The notes under the pieces: generated by a model | Databases searched by the model: none | What the model was told of the DNA's origin: nothing | What the model saw: only the letters and a program-made list of their open reading frames with translations | Made by a program: the position numbers and the translations under genes | Shown here: piece by piece, positions 1 through 8,361 of the stretch | How positions within the stretch are numbered: the stretch's first letter is position 1 | Layout: each line of letters opens with the position of its first letter | Source: Actinomycetes bacterium | GTDB taxonomy: Bacteria; Actinomycetota; Acidimicrobiia; Acidimicrobiales; RAAP-2 | Length of the DNA stretch: 41,996 bases | Assembly (NCBI GenBank): GCA_021810205.1 | Contig: JAJZJC010000022.1 | Location: 1-41,996, forward strand | Direction of reading: 5' to 3'

Positions 1-96
1 GCCTGTCGTGGCGCTGCCGGTCGTGCCTGTCGTGGCGCTGCCGGTCGTGCCTGTCGTGGCGCTGCCGGTCGTGCCTGTCGTGGCGCTGCCGGTCGT
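1..96. repeat. 24-bp tandem repeat, four exact copies, cut by the window edge
   Basis: Four identical 24-bp units occupy 1-24, 25-48, 49-72 and 73-96, followed by shorter degenerate copies to about 140. The period is a multiple of three, so it encodes an 8-residue repeat (TTGSATTG) in the tail of the minus-strand sigma factor. The array probably continues to the left. Confidence 0.95.
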
Positions 97-1317
97 GCCG
101 GTCGTGCCGGTCGTGCCTGACGTGGCGCTGGCGGTGCTCGTCGTGCCGGTCGTAGTGCCGAGCACTGTTCTTACAACCGAGGTCGCCGTTGTGAGCGTCG
201 AGGTCGCCGCTGTCACGACGGCGCCCGCGGCACCGCCCACGGTGCCCGCCACCGCGCCGCCGACTGTGCTGCTCGCGGCGCCCGTCGCCGTGCCGCCGGC
301 TGTTCTCGTCGCAGCGGGGCTCGAGGGAGCTGTGCCTCGTGTTCGGGGGAGGAGCCCCGCCAGCCAGCGCGATGCGGGGCTGCCGCCTGTGGTGCTGCGC
401 GACGACGCCAGGGCGTTCGTGTGGGTGGTCGCCGGCGAGGCGTTCCCGGCGGTGCCGGTACCCGAGCGTGACGCGCCGGACGCCCCGCTTGTGGCGGGTG
501 CACCGGTCTGTGTACTGACCGTCGTCCCGACTCGCGGCGGCGGGTGCGCGGGTGCCTGGCCGATGAGCGCGACGCTGCCACCGGCGATGGCGGCACCCGC
601 GACGGCGACCGTGGCAGCGACCACGCCGGGAGCTCGCGGTGCGCTCAGCACGGGGGCGAGCACGGACGACAAGCGTGCGCCGAGCCGCCCGATGCCGCGT
701 CGTAGTCCCGCGACACCGATGCCGAGGACTGCTGCGAGGCCGCCGCCGGTCTCCGACAGCGCGGCGAACTCGCGTTTGAACGCCTGGCGTGCCCGCCACA
801 AGAGCGTGTCGACCGCTGGCGCGGCCAACCCTTCGTGCTCGGCGATGCGCTGGGCAGACCACTCTGTCGCCTCGCGCAAGCGCAACACGCGCTGGTGGCG
901 GTCGGACAAATTTCCGAGCGCCTCGCTTGCGAGCGCGAGATCGACCTGGCGAAGGAGCTGCTCGTCGATCTCGGGCACACCGACCTCGAGATCACGCGCC
1001 GGCACTTCGCCCATCGGCACCGTGCGAGACCGGCGTCGCAACATGTCGGTGCAGACGTTCCCTGCGATCACCGTTAGCCAGGGGTAGAAGCGACGCTCGC
1101 CCGCGAAACGCGGGAGCGCGCGCCACGCCCGGGCGAACGCTTCTTGCACGGCCTCTTCCGCGTCGTCCGACGCGTGGAGCCGCCGCACGCAGAAGCGATG
1201 CAGCCGTCGCTGGTAGCGCTGGTAGAGCTCGGCAAACGCCCGCTCGTCGCCCTGTTGACAGCGCTCGACAAGCTCGCGGTCGCGCGCCAAGTCCACGGCG
1301 CCGTCCAACGTAGTCAC
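1..1317 (-). CDS. ECF sigma factor with C-terminal membrane segment and repetitive Ser/Thr/Gly tail (3' end outside window)
   Basis: The minus-strand frame is open from a GTG at 1317 to the window edge, so at least 439 codons. The GTG follows GGAGGT and GGGAG in the purine-rich stretch just upstream. Residues about 19-80 match sigma-70 region 2 (ERAFAELYQRY, DDAEEAVQEAFARAWR) and residues about 135-190 match region 4 (LSDRHQRVLRLREATEWSAQ). After region 4 come a hydrophobic segment at about 230-252 and then a low-complexity Ser/Thr/Gly/Ala tail, which ends in 8-residue repeats (TTGSATTG) at the window edge. An ordinary ECF factor stops soon after region 4. The layout suggests a sigma factor held at the membrane with its tail outside; topology is inferred from hydrophobicity only. 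It is divergent from a sortase cassette, which is its likeliest target. The sigma assignment is firm; the regulatory mechanism is not. Confidence 0.85.
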   Translation of the reverse strand, partial: MTTLDGAVDLARDRELVERCQQGDERAFAELYQRYQRRLHRFCVRRLHASDDAEEAVQEAFARAWRALPRFAGERRFYPWLTVIAGNVCTDMLRRRSRTVPMGEVPARDLEVGVPEIDEQLLRQVDLALASEALGNLSDRHQRVLRLREATEWSAQRIAEHEGLAAPAVDTLLWRARQAFKREFAALSETGGGLAAVLGIGVAGLRRGIGRLGARLSSVLAPVLSAPRAPGVVAATVAVAGAAIAGGSVALIGQAPAHPPPRVGTTVSTQTGAPATSGASGASRSGTGTAGNASPATTHTNALASSRSTTGGSPASRWLAGLLPRTRGTAPSSPAATRTAGGTATGAASSTVGGAVAGTVGGAAGAVVTAATSTLTTATSVVRTVLGTTTGTTSTASATSGTTGTTGTTGSATTGTTGSATTGTTGSATTGTTGSATTG

Positions 1318-1539
1318 CGGCTCCCTCTACCTCCTCCGGGACGCTGCGACAACCCCAATACCTTAGCTTCGCGCTTCGCGCTACCCCCGAAGGCCGTCTA
1401 CGAAACCGCCGTGACAGGGCCACAGCGTGCGTCACGCACTTTTTTCGAGCGCAGCGAAAGATGAGCGTCTCATCCCCGTTTCACCGCGCGATGGGGGACG
1501 TCCGGAGCGCCGGTCGCGTGAGGCAGGAGTGGTCCGTAT

Positions 1540-3069
1540 ATGGGAGCAAGGTGGGAACGAGCAATTGCGGGGGCCGCAGCAGTCGTCCTCGGCGTCGCGG
1601 GTGGCGCAGGAATACTGGCGTCCGTCGTCGGCGCAACGCCGGCCGCGTCGGCTGCGATCGCCTCTTACCAGGTGACCGGCTCAGGGACCGGGCTGAAGGT
1701 GACGCTCGGCGGGACGTCGCTCGTGGGCGGTACGTCGTCGGTGAGCGCGGGGACGGGCGCGCCGGTGGTCGCGAAGGCAGCGGGCGAGCTCACCCCCCAG
1801 GTGGTGGCCGCGGTCCAGGCCACCGCGACCTCGCCGGGGACCTCCGAGACGCTCGCCCAACGCTGCGACCAACCCTCCACGGCGCCGCCTGCGCCGCTCG
1901 GCACAGTCGTTCACCTCGGTCTTTCCTGCGCCGCCGCGTCGGCCGCGCGGAGCACATCGGATATGCCGACTGCCACGTCGGCGGGCAAGGTCGGCACGCT
2001 GAACCTCACCCCAGCGGCGAGCGGCACGACAGCGTCGAGCGCGCTCAGCAGCGTTCTGCCGACCACCGTCCTGCCGAACAGCGCGCTCGCGGGACAGCTG
2101 ACATCGATCCTGGGCACCATGCCGTCGCTGCCTGCCTCGGGCCTGCCGCTCGGCACAGTGCTTCGGCAAGTGGCCAAGTCGACCTCGGGCACCGCGGTGA
2201 CCTCTCTCGCGTCGACGACAGTCGGTCCGACGACCTCGACCCTCGCCACCACCGGTGACGTCGTCACGGCCAGCGTGAAGTCGACAGGTGCCACAGTCGA
2301 TCTCCTTGGTGGGGCGGGCGCCGGCGGTGGCCCCCTTCTGAAAGTCCACGTCGGCCAGGCCGACGCGATCGTCCACGTGGACACCGCGACCGGCACGACG
2401 ACGGCGCAGGCGACTGGGGCGGCAGTGACGGTGACCATCGCGCCGCCAGCGGGCACAGCGCAGACCATCTCGATCGCCCCCGGCGGGTCGAAGAGCTTCC
2501 TCACAGGTACGCCGCTGCAGACGACGGTGGTCGTCGGCGCCTCCTCGACCACAGCTGCCAAGGGCACGGCGACGGCGAACGGCGTGGAGATCGACCTCGC
2601 GACGGGAGCGGGCGCCACGAACGCCGCAGGCTCGAACGGCGGCGTGCAGCTCGTCCTCGGCCAGGCCACGGTGGCGGGAAGTGGGCCCGCACCAGCGGTG
2701 GCCACCGCGGCGGGGAGCACACCAACAGCGTCGTCCAGGCTCGGGTCGTCGAACGGCGCCGCCCAGACACCGTCTGGCACCCTCACGGGTGCGACGACAG
2801 TGCACACCGGTGAGCCCTGGTCAGGGATGCTCCCGATCGCGCTGCTCTCCATGTCGCTGCTCGCTGGTCTCGGGCTGGTCGCCCGGCGGCAGCTGGTCGC
2901 AGTGGTCCACCTCGCCGGTCGGACGACCGGCCGGGTCGCCCGTGCGGTCAGGCCGGTGAGCCGTGGTTCCGCCGGGCCCGGTCTCCGGGATCTCCTCCGT
3001 TCCCCCTCTGGTTCCGGGCCGGGCTCGGCGGCCCACCACTTCGGCCCGGCGGGTCGTGAGGATGACTGA
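1540..3069 (+). CDS. exported Ser/Thr/Ala-rich surface protein with degenerate sortase signal
   Basis: A 509-residue protein starting at an ATG 9 bp after GGCAGGAG. Residues 1-38 form a signal peptide (Arg residues, hydrophobic stretch, then TPAASA before the likely cleavage site). The mature part is rich in Thr, Ser, Ala, Gly and Val, with predicted beta-strand character and one Cys pair near residues 108 and 128 that could form a disulfide. Near residue 421 is HTGEPWSG, then a hydrophobic helix (MLPIALLSMSLLAGLGLVA) and Arg residues. This resembles an LPxTG sorting signal with Leu-Pro replaced by Thr-Val. Unusually, about 58 basic, Pro/Gly-rich residues follow the helix, where most sortase substrates have only a few. 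The stop overlaps the sortase start by one base (TGATG), so the two are probably translationally coupled. No enzyme motif was recognised. Confidence 0.75.
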   Translation: MGARWERAIAGAAAVVLGVAGGAGILASVVGATPAASAAIASYQVTGSGTGLKVTLGGTSLVGGTSSVSAGTGAPVVAKAAGELTPQVVAAVQATATSPGTSETLAQRCDQPSTAPPAPLGTVVHLGLSCAAASAARSTSDMPTATSAGKVGTLNLTPAASGTTASSALSSVLPTTVLPNSALAGQLTSILGTMPSLPASGLPLGTVLRQVAKSTSGTAVTSLASTTVGPTTSTLATTGDVVTASVKSTGATVDLLGGAGAGGGPLLKVHVGQADAIVHVDTATGTTTAQATGAAVTVTIAPPAGTAQTISIAPGGSKSFLTGTPLQTTVVVGASSTTAAKGTATANGVEIDLATGAGATNAAGSNGGVQLVLGQATVAGSGPAPAVATAAGSTPTASSRLGSSNGAAQTPSGTLTGATTVHTGEPWSGMLPIALLSMSLLAGLGLVARRQLVAVVHLAGRTTGRVARAVRPVSRGSAGPGLRDLLRSPSGSGPGSAAHHFGPAGREDD

Positions 3070-4286
3070 TGAGGCCCCGTCGGGGTTCGAAGGTGCCGAC
3101 CGGGGACGCATACGCCACCGCCATCGGGGCTGAGCGCGGACGCGACGACGGCCTCCGCAAGCGCGGCGGGCGGGGGGCAAGGGGGCGTCGTCTCGTCGTG
3201 GGCGCCCTCGGCGCCGCGCTCGTCTGGGGTGCGCTCGGCGCGTTCGGTTACATCGCTGGCTGGGAGTCGCATGCGCACCGTGGTGGGGCGCGCCTGGTCG
3301 AGACCGCACAGGCGCTCGACAACCGCGCGGCCGGCGACGCCTCGAACGCGCACGGTGCGCAGGGGGCCTGCGTGGTCAGCGCGACGGGGAACGGGCAGCT
3401 CGTCGGGCTGCTCGAGATCCCTGCGATCCATCTAACGGCACCGGTCGAGGAGGGGACGACAGCAGCGGTGCTGAGCGTCGCCGTCGGCCACGATCCGTCG
3501 TCGGTGTGGCCGGGCGACGCTGGGACCGCAGCCTTCTTGGCCCACGACGTCAGCTACTTCGTGCACCTCGGCGAGCTGCAGGCGGGCGACCGCGTCGTCT
3601 ACCGCACGGCGTGCGGCACCGAGACGTTCGAGGTGACGCATCGCGCAGTCGTCTCCCAGGGGACCGCGATTCCCGATCCGGCGCGCCCGGCGATCGTGCT
3701 CGACACCTGCTATCCGTCCAACGCCCTGTTCTTCACGACGCAGCGGCTGCTCATCTTCGCCGACGAGGTCCGCAGCACCGCGCCCCGCGCCAAGGGCGGT
3801 ACGGCGGCGATCGGCGTGCCGGCGGCGGATCGCGTCACCTACCGCGTGCCCGCCCCGGCGGCGCTGGTGGCCCAGGGGCTGACGCTCCAACAGAACTCAG
3901 CGCCCATGGGGACGTTGTCGTTGAGTGGAGACACGTCGCCGGCGTGGGCGCAGTCCCCCGGGCCGCTCGCCCTCGAGACCGCCGCGCTCGAGGCGTACTT
4001 CGGCGGGCTGCACGCGGCGTCCGAGCGGCGCAACGCGTGGTGGGCGGACATCGCGCAGCCCGGACTGGGGCCGCCCGGGGCGCTCCAGGGGGCGACCGTG
4101 GCCGGTGCTGATGCCCCGCTCGATGTCGACATCGTGTCGAGCGCCGGGACGCCGACCTCGGTGGTGCTCAGCACGGAGGTCACCTTGTCGGGCGGGATGG
4201 CCCCGGGCACCTACGAGGAGACGGTCACCGCGGTCGTCCACGCCACGACGGTGACGCTGGGGAGCTGGACGCTGCGGGCCGCCTAG
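3069..4286 (+). CDS. sortase family transpeptidase with long C-terminal extension
   Basis: A 405-residue protein. An N-terminal basic region and a membrane segment at about residues 36-60 anchor it. The sortase domain runs from about 95 to 240 and shows the three expected catalytic residues: His159 in FLAHDVSYF, Cys214 in LDTCYPSN and Arg226 in TTQRLL. Sortases cut a sorting signal after Thr and join the product to a wall or protein amine outside the cell. The fold and the TCYP...TTQRLL spacing fit the actinobacterial class D/E/F sortases, and I cannot choose between them. About 165 residues after the catalytic domain (from about 240) resemble no family I recognise; they may bind substrate or the wall. 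The gene is coupled to the surface-protein gene just before it, its likely substrate. Confidence 0.85.
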   Translation: MRPRRGSKVPTGDAYATAIGAERGRDDGLRKRGGRGARGRRLVVGALGAALVWGALGAFGYIAGWESHAHRGGARLVETAQALDNRAAGDASNAHGAQGACVVSATGNGQLVGLLEIPAIHLTAPVEEGTTAAVLSVAVGHDPSSVWPGDAGTAAFLAHDVSYFVHLGELQAGDRVVYRTACGTETFEVTHRAVVSQGTAIPDPARPAIVLDTCYPSNALFFTTQRLLIFADEVRSTAPRAKGGTAAIGVPAADRVTYRVPAPAALVAQGLTLQQNSAPMGTLSLSGDTSPAWAQSPGPLALETAALEAYFGGLHAASERRNAWWADIAQPGLGPPGALQGATVAGADAPLDVDIVSSAGTPTSVVLSTEVTLSGGMAPGTYEETVTAVVHATTVTLGSWTLRAA

Positions 4287-4349
4287 CGCCAGGGCCGCAC
4301 GAATCAACACGAGGGGGCGGCCGCCCTGCGCCACGGCCGCGGAGAGGAA

Positions 4350-5171
4350 GTGAGCACGCACATGGACGAGCAGCGGATCGAAAAGTGGGACCGGACGACG
4401 GCGGCGCCGGAGGAGGACGCCGCGGGAGGCGAGGAGCACCGGCGCACCGCGCCCCACGGTGCACTGCGCCGCCTCGGCCGTTATCGCGGCGCGGCAGTGC
4501 TGACGCTCGGCGGGCTCGGCGCGTTCGCTGGCGGGGCGTTCGCGGCGGGGGTCTTCGCCAACGCGGCGGTCGTGCCTGCGGCGGTGCACCCTCTCCTCGC
4601 CGAGGCCGGCGCCTCGGACGCCGTGCCGAGCCTGCCGACATTGCCCGGCGGTCGGGCGTTCGCGCTCGCCCAGCGCACCACGCAGATCGCGCTCGCCCAG
4701 CGCACCACGCAGATCGCGCCCTCTCCGGCGAAGACGGGCAACGCGCCCTTTGGCACCTCCCCCACCTCGTCGGGCGCGGCGCCGAGCGGGTCGACCACGA
4801 CGTCGAGCGCCCGCACCAAGGCGGGTTCGACAGCACGCGCCACCGTGCCGGGCACTGCCGCGACGACGATCCCCTCGTCGAGCGGTGCCGGGTCTGCAAG
4901 CACGTCGCAGACGGGTGCTGCGTCGCCCGGGTCGACAGGGACAGGCACGGGCACGGCCGCTGGCAGCGTGCTACCAGGATCCACCACGACGACGGGCGTG
5001 ACGACCCCGGCCCTCAGCGTGCCATCGATCGTGCCCGTCGGTGCGACACAGGTGTGTGCGGGGACGACGGGCATCTCGTCCACGTCGGGCACCACGTCCA
5101 CGTCGGGCACCACGTCCGTCGGGGTGTCGACAACGGCGACGAGCGGCGTCGAGGTCTGCGCGACGCGCTGA
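4350..5171 (+). CDS. single-pass membrane protein with Ser/Thr/Gly-rich outer region
   Basis: A 273-residue protein of unknown function. The GTG at 4350 follows GGAGAGGAA; an in-frame ATG at 4362 is the alternative start. Residues 1-45 are charged and hydrophilic, about 46-72 form one membrane segment (AAVLTLGGLGAFAGGAFAAG), and the rest is a low-complexity Ser/Thr/Gly/Ala tail, probably outside the cell. Two short tandem duplications lie inside it: a 9-residue unit (ALAQRTTQI) and a 6-residue unit (STSGTT). Two Cys residues near the C-terminus (about 233 and 271) could pair. It follows the sortase by 63 bp in the same direction and shares the tail composition of the divergent sigma factor, so it probably belongs to the same surface module. 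Confidence 0.7.
   Translation: MSTHMDEQRIEKWDRTTAAPEEDAAGGEEHRRTAPHGALRRLGRYRGAAVLTLGGLGAFAGGAFAAGVFANAAVVPAAVHPLLAEAGASDAVPSLPTLPGGRAFALAQRTTQIALAQRTTQIAPSPAKTGNAPFGTSPTSSGAAPSGSTTTSSARTKAGSTARATVPGTAATTIPSSSGAGSASTSQTGAASPGSTGTGTGTAAGSVLPGSTTTTGVTTPALSVPSIVPVGATQVCAGTTGISSTSGTTSTSGTTSVGVSTTATSGVEVCATR
4662..4715. repeat. 27-bp tandem duplication inside the membrane-protein gene
   Basis: Two exact 27-bp copies at 4662-4688 and 4689-4715. The length is a multiple of three, so the frame is kept and nine residues are duplicated. Confidence 0.95.
5078..5113. repeat. 18-bp tandem duplication inside the membrane-protein gene
   Basis: Two exact 18-bp copies at 5078-5095 and 5096-5113, followed by a partial third. 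The frame is kept; six Ser/Thr/Gly residues are repeated. Confidence 0.95.
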
Positions 5172-5230
5172 GCCGGTCTCGCCTCATCCGCCGGGGTGGG
5201 CGTCGGCGTCGATCGCCGCCGCGCAGTCCC

Positions 5231-6901
5231 TCACGCGTGGCCCGCCGCGGCATTCTGCCGGCGCGACATGGTGGCGTCGAGCTTCTTCCACGCCTTGGCG
5301 TCCAATGCGTCGAGGGCGCGGGCGGCGCCGTGCCGGAGCTCGTCGGACTCGCGACGGAATCTCTCTGCGATGCCGCCGATGAGGAACACGGTCGTATACG
5401 GCAGCGGGCCGGTCCGCTCGTGCGCGGTGGTCGCGAGCGCGAAGAGGCGCGTGGCGGCAACCTCCGCGTCCTGCATGGCGCCGAGCTGCTCTTGGACGCC
5501 GGTGAGCTTCTTGACGAACCGGTCGGTGTCGCCGCCGTAGATGCCGGCGGCGAACTCGAGGGCGTACCGCAGCCGCTTGCCACGTATCCGCAGGCGGTGG
5601 TAGTCGGCGGGAATGCCGGAGCGCCGCGCCCGCCGCGCCGCGCGCACCATGTCGGCGTGCCGCTCGCGCACGAGGGTGGGCAACGCGACCACCGCAGGCA
5701 CTGTCGCGTACGGCGGACGACGCCGCGCGCCTTGGCGCGCGAGCGCGAGGAGACCGGCGATGAGCCGCTCTCGACGCGCGGAGTCGAGCGCCGCGAGCAG
5801 TGCCCGTCGGGCGTCCGCGCGCTCGGCGACGAGGAGCGCGCGAAGTGGCGAGAGCGCCAGCTCACCGTCGCCGCCCGTCCAGCTCGCCGTCCATGCGGTC
5901 ATCTGCGCCAGGCGTGCGAGATGCACGTCGAGATCGCGCACGGCGCCGAGCGCGTCCGCGAGCCACCCGAGCTCTCGCCGCAAGGACTGCGCGCGCGCCG
6001 GCAGCGCGGCGGCGAACAGATCGATCGCCGCGCGCAGTCGTCGGGTCGCGACGCGCATGTCGTGGAGCGCCTCTATGTCCTCGCCGAGGCGCGTCGCTGC
6101 TTCGTGCGCCAGCAGCTCGCCAAGCTGCCGGCGTACGACGGCAGCCGCAAGGTCTCCGATCGAGGCATCTGGCGCGACCGCGGTGGGGCCGAGCTCGGGT
6201 GCACCCGGCAACGTGACCCCGGAGACCTGGAGCCCTGCGTCGAACTTGGAGAGCGTGGCCGGGACGAGCCCGCAGTGCTCCCGCAGGTGCTCGACGACGG
6301 GCGCCAGCTGCGCCGTCGACCCTGTGGTGACCTCTACTTCCACTCGGCGGAGCCTGAGGGCTGCCACGCCGGGCGCCGCAGAGACGGTGGTGTCGTCGAT
6401 GGCGACCTCGGCGACCTCGACGCCGCCGGTGCGCAGCGAGAAGGGCAGCCGACGGGTGCGCACCTCGAACTTCTCGACGAGCGGGCGCCCTCCGCCGACT
6501 GCGGCGACGCGACGGCCCACGGGACCGTCGCCTCCGAGCTCACCGATGGTGCGAGCGCCCAGGGCTTCGGTGACCTCGAGTCGGTGGCGCAGCCCGTCGG
6601 CCGCCGCCGGCTGCAAGTCCTTCATGGTCGCCTCGACGCGTCGTCCGCACCGGCGCGTGCGCAGGACCAAGCCGGATCTGGCGATCCGCCAGTCCTCGGT
6701 GTCCATGTAACGGTCGACGAGGCGTCGCGGGGGCTTCGCGAGGACCGTGAACGTCGGCTGTCCTTCACCGAAGCTGCGCGAGGGGAGCGCGGCGAGCCAC
6801 TGGTGGACGACTCGCAGGTCGTGCGCGTCGAACTGCCACTCGAGCTCGTCGGATCGCTCCTCGGGACCTGCAGTCGCGCTGTCGGCAGTCGCCGAGTCCA
6901 T
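5231..6901 (-). CDS. CYTH and CHAD domain protein
   Basis: A 556-residue protein on the minus strand. Residues about 17-215 form a CYTH (triphosphate tunnel) domain with the usual alternating charged beta strands (RRLVDRYMDTEDWRIARSGL, RTRRCGRRVEATMK, LEVTEAL). Residues about 255-545 form a CHAD domain rich in conserved His, Arg and Lys (HDMRVATRRLRAAIDLF, DYHRLRIRGKRLRYALEF). CYTH domains bind or hydrolyse triphosphates and CHAD domains bind polyphosphate, so a role with inorganic polyphosphate is likely. The N-terminal strand reads ELEWQFDA rather than the usual ExExK, so catalysis by the tunnel domain is uncertain. It converges on the membrane-protein gene and is divergent from the Nudix gene. 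Confidence 0.88.
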   Translation of the reverse strand: MDSATADSATAGPEERSDELEWQFDAHDLRVVHQWLAALPSRSFGEGQPTFTVLAKPPRRLVDRYMDTEDWRIARSGLVLRTRRCGRRVEATMKDLQPAAADGLRHRLEVTEALGARTIGELGGDGPVGRRVAAVGGGRPLVEKFEVRTRRLPFSLRTGGVEVAEVAIDDTTVSAAPGVAALRLRRVEVEVTTGSTAQLAPVVEHLREHCGLVPATLSKFDAGLQVSGVTLPGAPELGPTAVAPDASIGDLAAAVVRRQLGELLAHEAATRLGEDIEALHDMRVATRRLRAAIDLFAAALPARAQSLRRELGWLADALGAVRDLDVHLARLAQMTAWTASWTGGDGELALSPLRALLVAERADARRALLAALDSARRERLIAGLLALARQGARRRPPYATVPAVVALPTLVRERHADMVRAARRARRSGIPADYHRLRIRGKRLRYALEFAAGIYGGDTDRFVKKLTGVQEQLGAMQDAEVAATRLFALATTAHERTGPLPYTTVFLIGGIAERFRRESDELRHGAARALDALDAKAWKKLDATMSRRQNAAAGHA

Positions 6902-7138
6902 CAGATCGCCCCGAAGGGACCGGCGGCTTCAGCCGTCAGAGAAGTCACCACGTGGAAGGCTACTGCCGCTGCATCGACACGCGTCCTCGGAGCCCTGCCT
7001 GCTTCCCGGGCATCTTTGCGTGTCGACGTAGAGGGGCAGAGGGATGGCGCATGCGCTCTGTCGCCGCCGGTAGGCTCCACCTGCATGGGTCGGGCGCTCT
7101 GTTCGATGCGAGAGTCCGTGCAGTGCCGGGAGGATGTG

Positions 7139-7561
7139 GTGCACGCGGCAGGTGGCATGATCGTGCGGCGCACCCCCGAGCGCGAGCTGCAGGTGGCGAT
7201 CGTGCACCGCCCACTTCGCGAGGACTGGACGTTCCCCAAGGGAAAGGCAGAGCCCGGCGAGACCCTCGAGGCGTGCGCGCTGCGCGAGGTCGAAGAGGAG
7301 ACCGGTCTTCGCTGCGAGCTCGGAGGGTTCATCGGACACACCGAGTACCGCGATCGCAAGGACCGCCCCAAGGTGGTCGCCTACTGGCTCATGCGGGCGC
7401 ACGACGGGCAGTTCGTCCCTGGCCGCGAGGTCGACCAGCTCCGGTGGGTGACACGGGCCGGCGCGGCGCGACTGCTCAGTTACGAGCGCGACCGCCAGTT
7501 GCTCGACGCGTTCGCCGCGGCCGCGAGCGAGCAGTTCGGCATCGACGGCGCCGACGCCTAG
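7139..7561 (+). CDS. Nudix hydrolase
   Basis: About 140 residues with a complete Nudix box, G-x5-E-x7-REVEEETGL, starting at about residue 35 (GKAEPGE, then TLEACALREVEEETGL). The enzyme binds a divalent metal at this box and hydrolyses a nucleoside diphosphate linked to another group; the substrate cannot be told from sequence. WTFPKGKAEPGE resembles MutT1/Ap4A-type Nudix proteins. I chose the GTG at 7139 because GGGAGG lies 5 bp before it and the conserved domain begins at once (HAAGGMIVRR). In-frame ATGs at 7085 and 7106 would add 11-18 residues. The gene is divergent from the CYTH-CHAD gene, as Nudix and CHAD genes often are, so a phosphate-metabolism role is possible. Confidence 0.85.
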   Translation: MHAAGGMIVRRTPERELQVAIVHRPLREDWTFPKGKAEPGETLEACALREVEEETGLRCELGGFIGHTEYRDRKDRPKVVAYWLMRAHDGQFVPGREVDQLRWVTRAGAARLLSYERDRQLLDAFAAAASEQFGIDGADA

Positions 7562-7615
7562 CGAGCACGCGAGCCGCCCACCTCTCGCTCGAGCCCTGGG
7601 CCGTAGTCTTGGGTC

Positions 7616-8290
7616 ATGTGCGGTCGCATTGCGCAGAGTGAGCCATCGCGCTATGCCGAGCGACTCCAGGCGATCTACGAGCCGCCCGTCGCTTGGCGAC
7701 CGAGCTGGAACATCGGGCCAACGGCGCCGATCTTGGGCGTGCGCGAGGACGGCGGCTCGCGCCGGCTCGCGGAGTTCGCGTGGGGTCTTCTTCCGGACTG
7801 GTGCGACGACGTGAAGGCCGCATCGCGCTGCTTCAACGCTCGCGCCGAGTCCGTCGCCACCAAGCCGATGTTCCGCGCGGCGTTCCGTCGTCGGCGCCTC
7901 CTCGTCCCCGTCGACGGCTTCTACGAATGGGCGGTGGTGCCGGGGTCCAGGCGGAAGCAGCCGTACTACTTCCGGCGCGCCGACGGCGATCCCGTCGTCC
8001 TCGCCGGTCTGTGGGAGTACTGGTCGCGTGGCGGCGCCGAGCGGCGCAGCGCGACGGTGCTCACCTGCGCGGCGGGACCGGACATGCCCGTGCACGATCG
8101 GCAGCCCGTGGTGCTCGAGCCGGCGCTTTGGGAACGGTGGCTCGATCCCGAGCTGGACGACGTCACCGAGCTGGCGGCCATGGTGGTGCCGCGCGTGGCA
8201 GTGCTCGTGCATCACCCCGTGACCTCCGACGTCGGCTCGGTCCGAAACGACGGCGCCTACCTTGTCGACGAGGTCACGCCCATCGCCTGA
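7616..8290 (+). CDS. SRAP/HMCES-type abasic-site crosslinking protein (YedK family)
   Basis: A 224-residue protein with all the SRAP hallmarks: Cys2 directly after the initiator Met (MCGRIAQSE), which becomes the DNA-linking residue once Met is removed; PSWNIGPTAP; FNARAES; VPVDGFYEW with the catalytic Glu; and MPVHDRQPVVL with the active-site His. These proteins form a thiazolidine crosslink to abasic sites in single-stranded DNA and protect them. Most homologues have HDRMP where this one has HDRQP. It lies 54 bp after the Nudix gene in the same direction. No LexA box (GAAC-N4-GTTC) is visible in front of it. Confidence 0.92.
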   Translation: MCGRIAQSEPSRYAERLQAIYEPPVAWRPSWNIGPTAPILGVREDGGSRRLAEFAWGLLPDWCDDVKAASRCFNARAESVATKPMFRAAFRRRRLLVPVDGFYEWAVVPGSRRKQPYYFRRADGDPVVLAGLWEYWSRGGAERRSATVLTCAAGPDMPVHDRQPVVLEPALWERWLDPELDDVTELAAMVVPRVAVLVHHPVTSDVGSVRNDGAYLVDEVTPIA

Positions 8291-8361
8291 GTGCCCTCGT
8301 GCGGGCCAGCGCGATCTCTGGGCGCAAGCTGCGTTCGCGCAGGGGGCGAGCACACAGGTGT

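Noticed and set aside
8-1087. Open plus-strand frame giving a Val/Pro-rich protein
   Set aside because: It is the antisense shadow of the sigma factor and its repeats; the minus frame shows clear sigma-70 regions and a ribosome binding site.
4385-7100. Very long plus-strand open frame running into the Nudix gene
   Set aside because: It is antisense to CYTH-CHAD and out of frame with the membrane-protein gene; only its last 140 codons (Nudix) look like protein.
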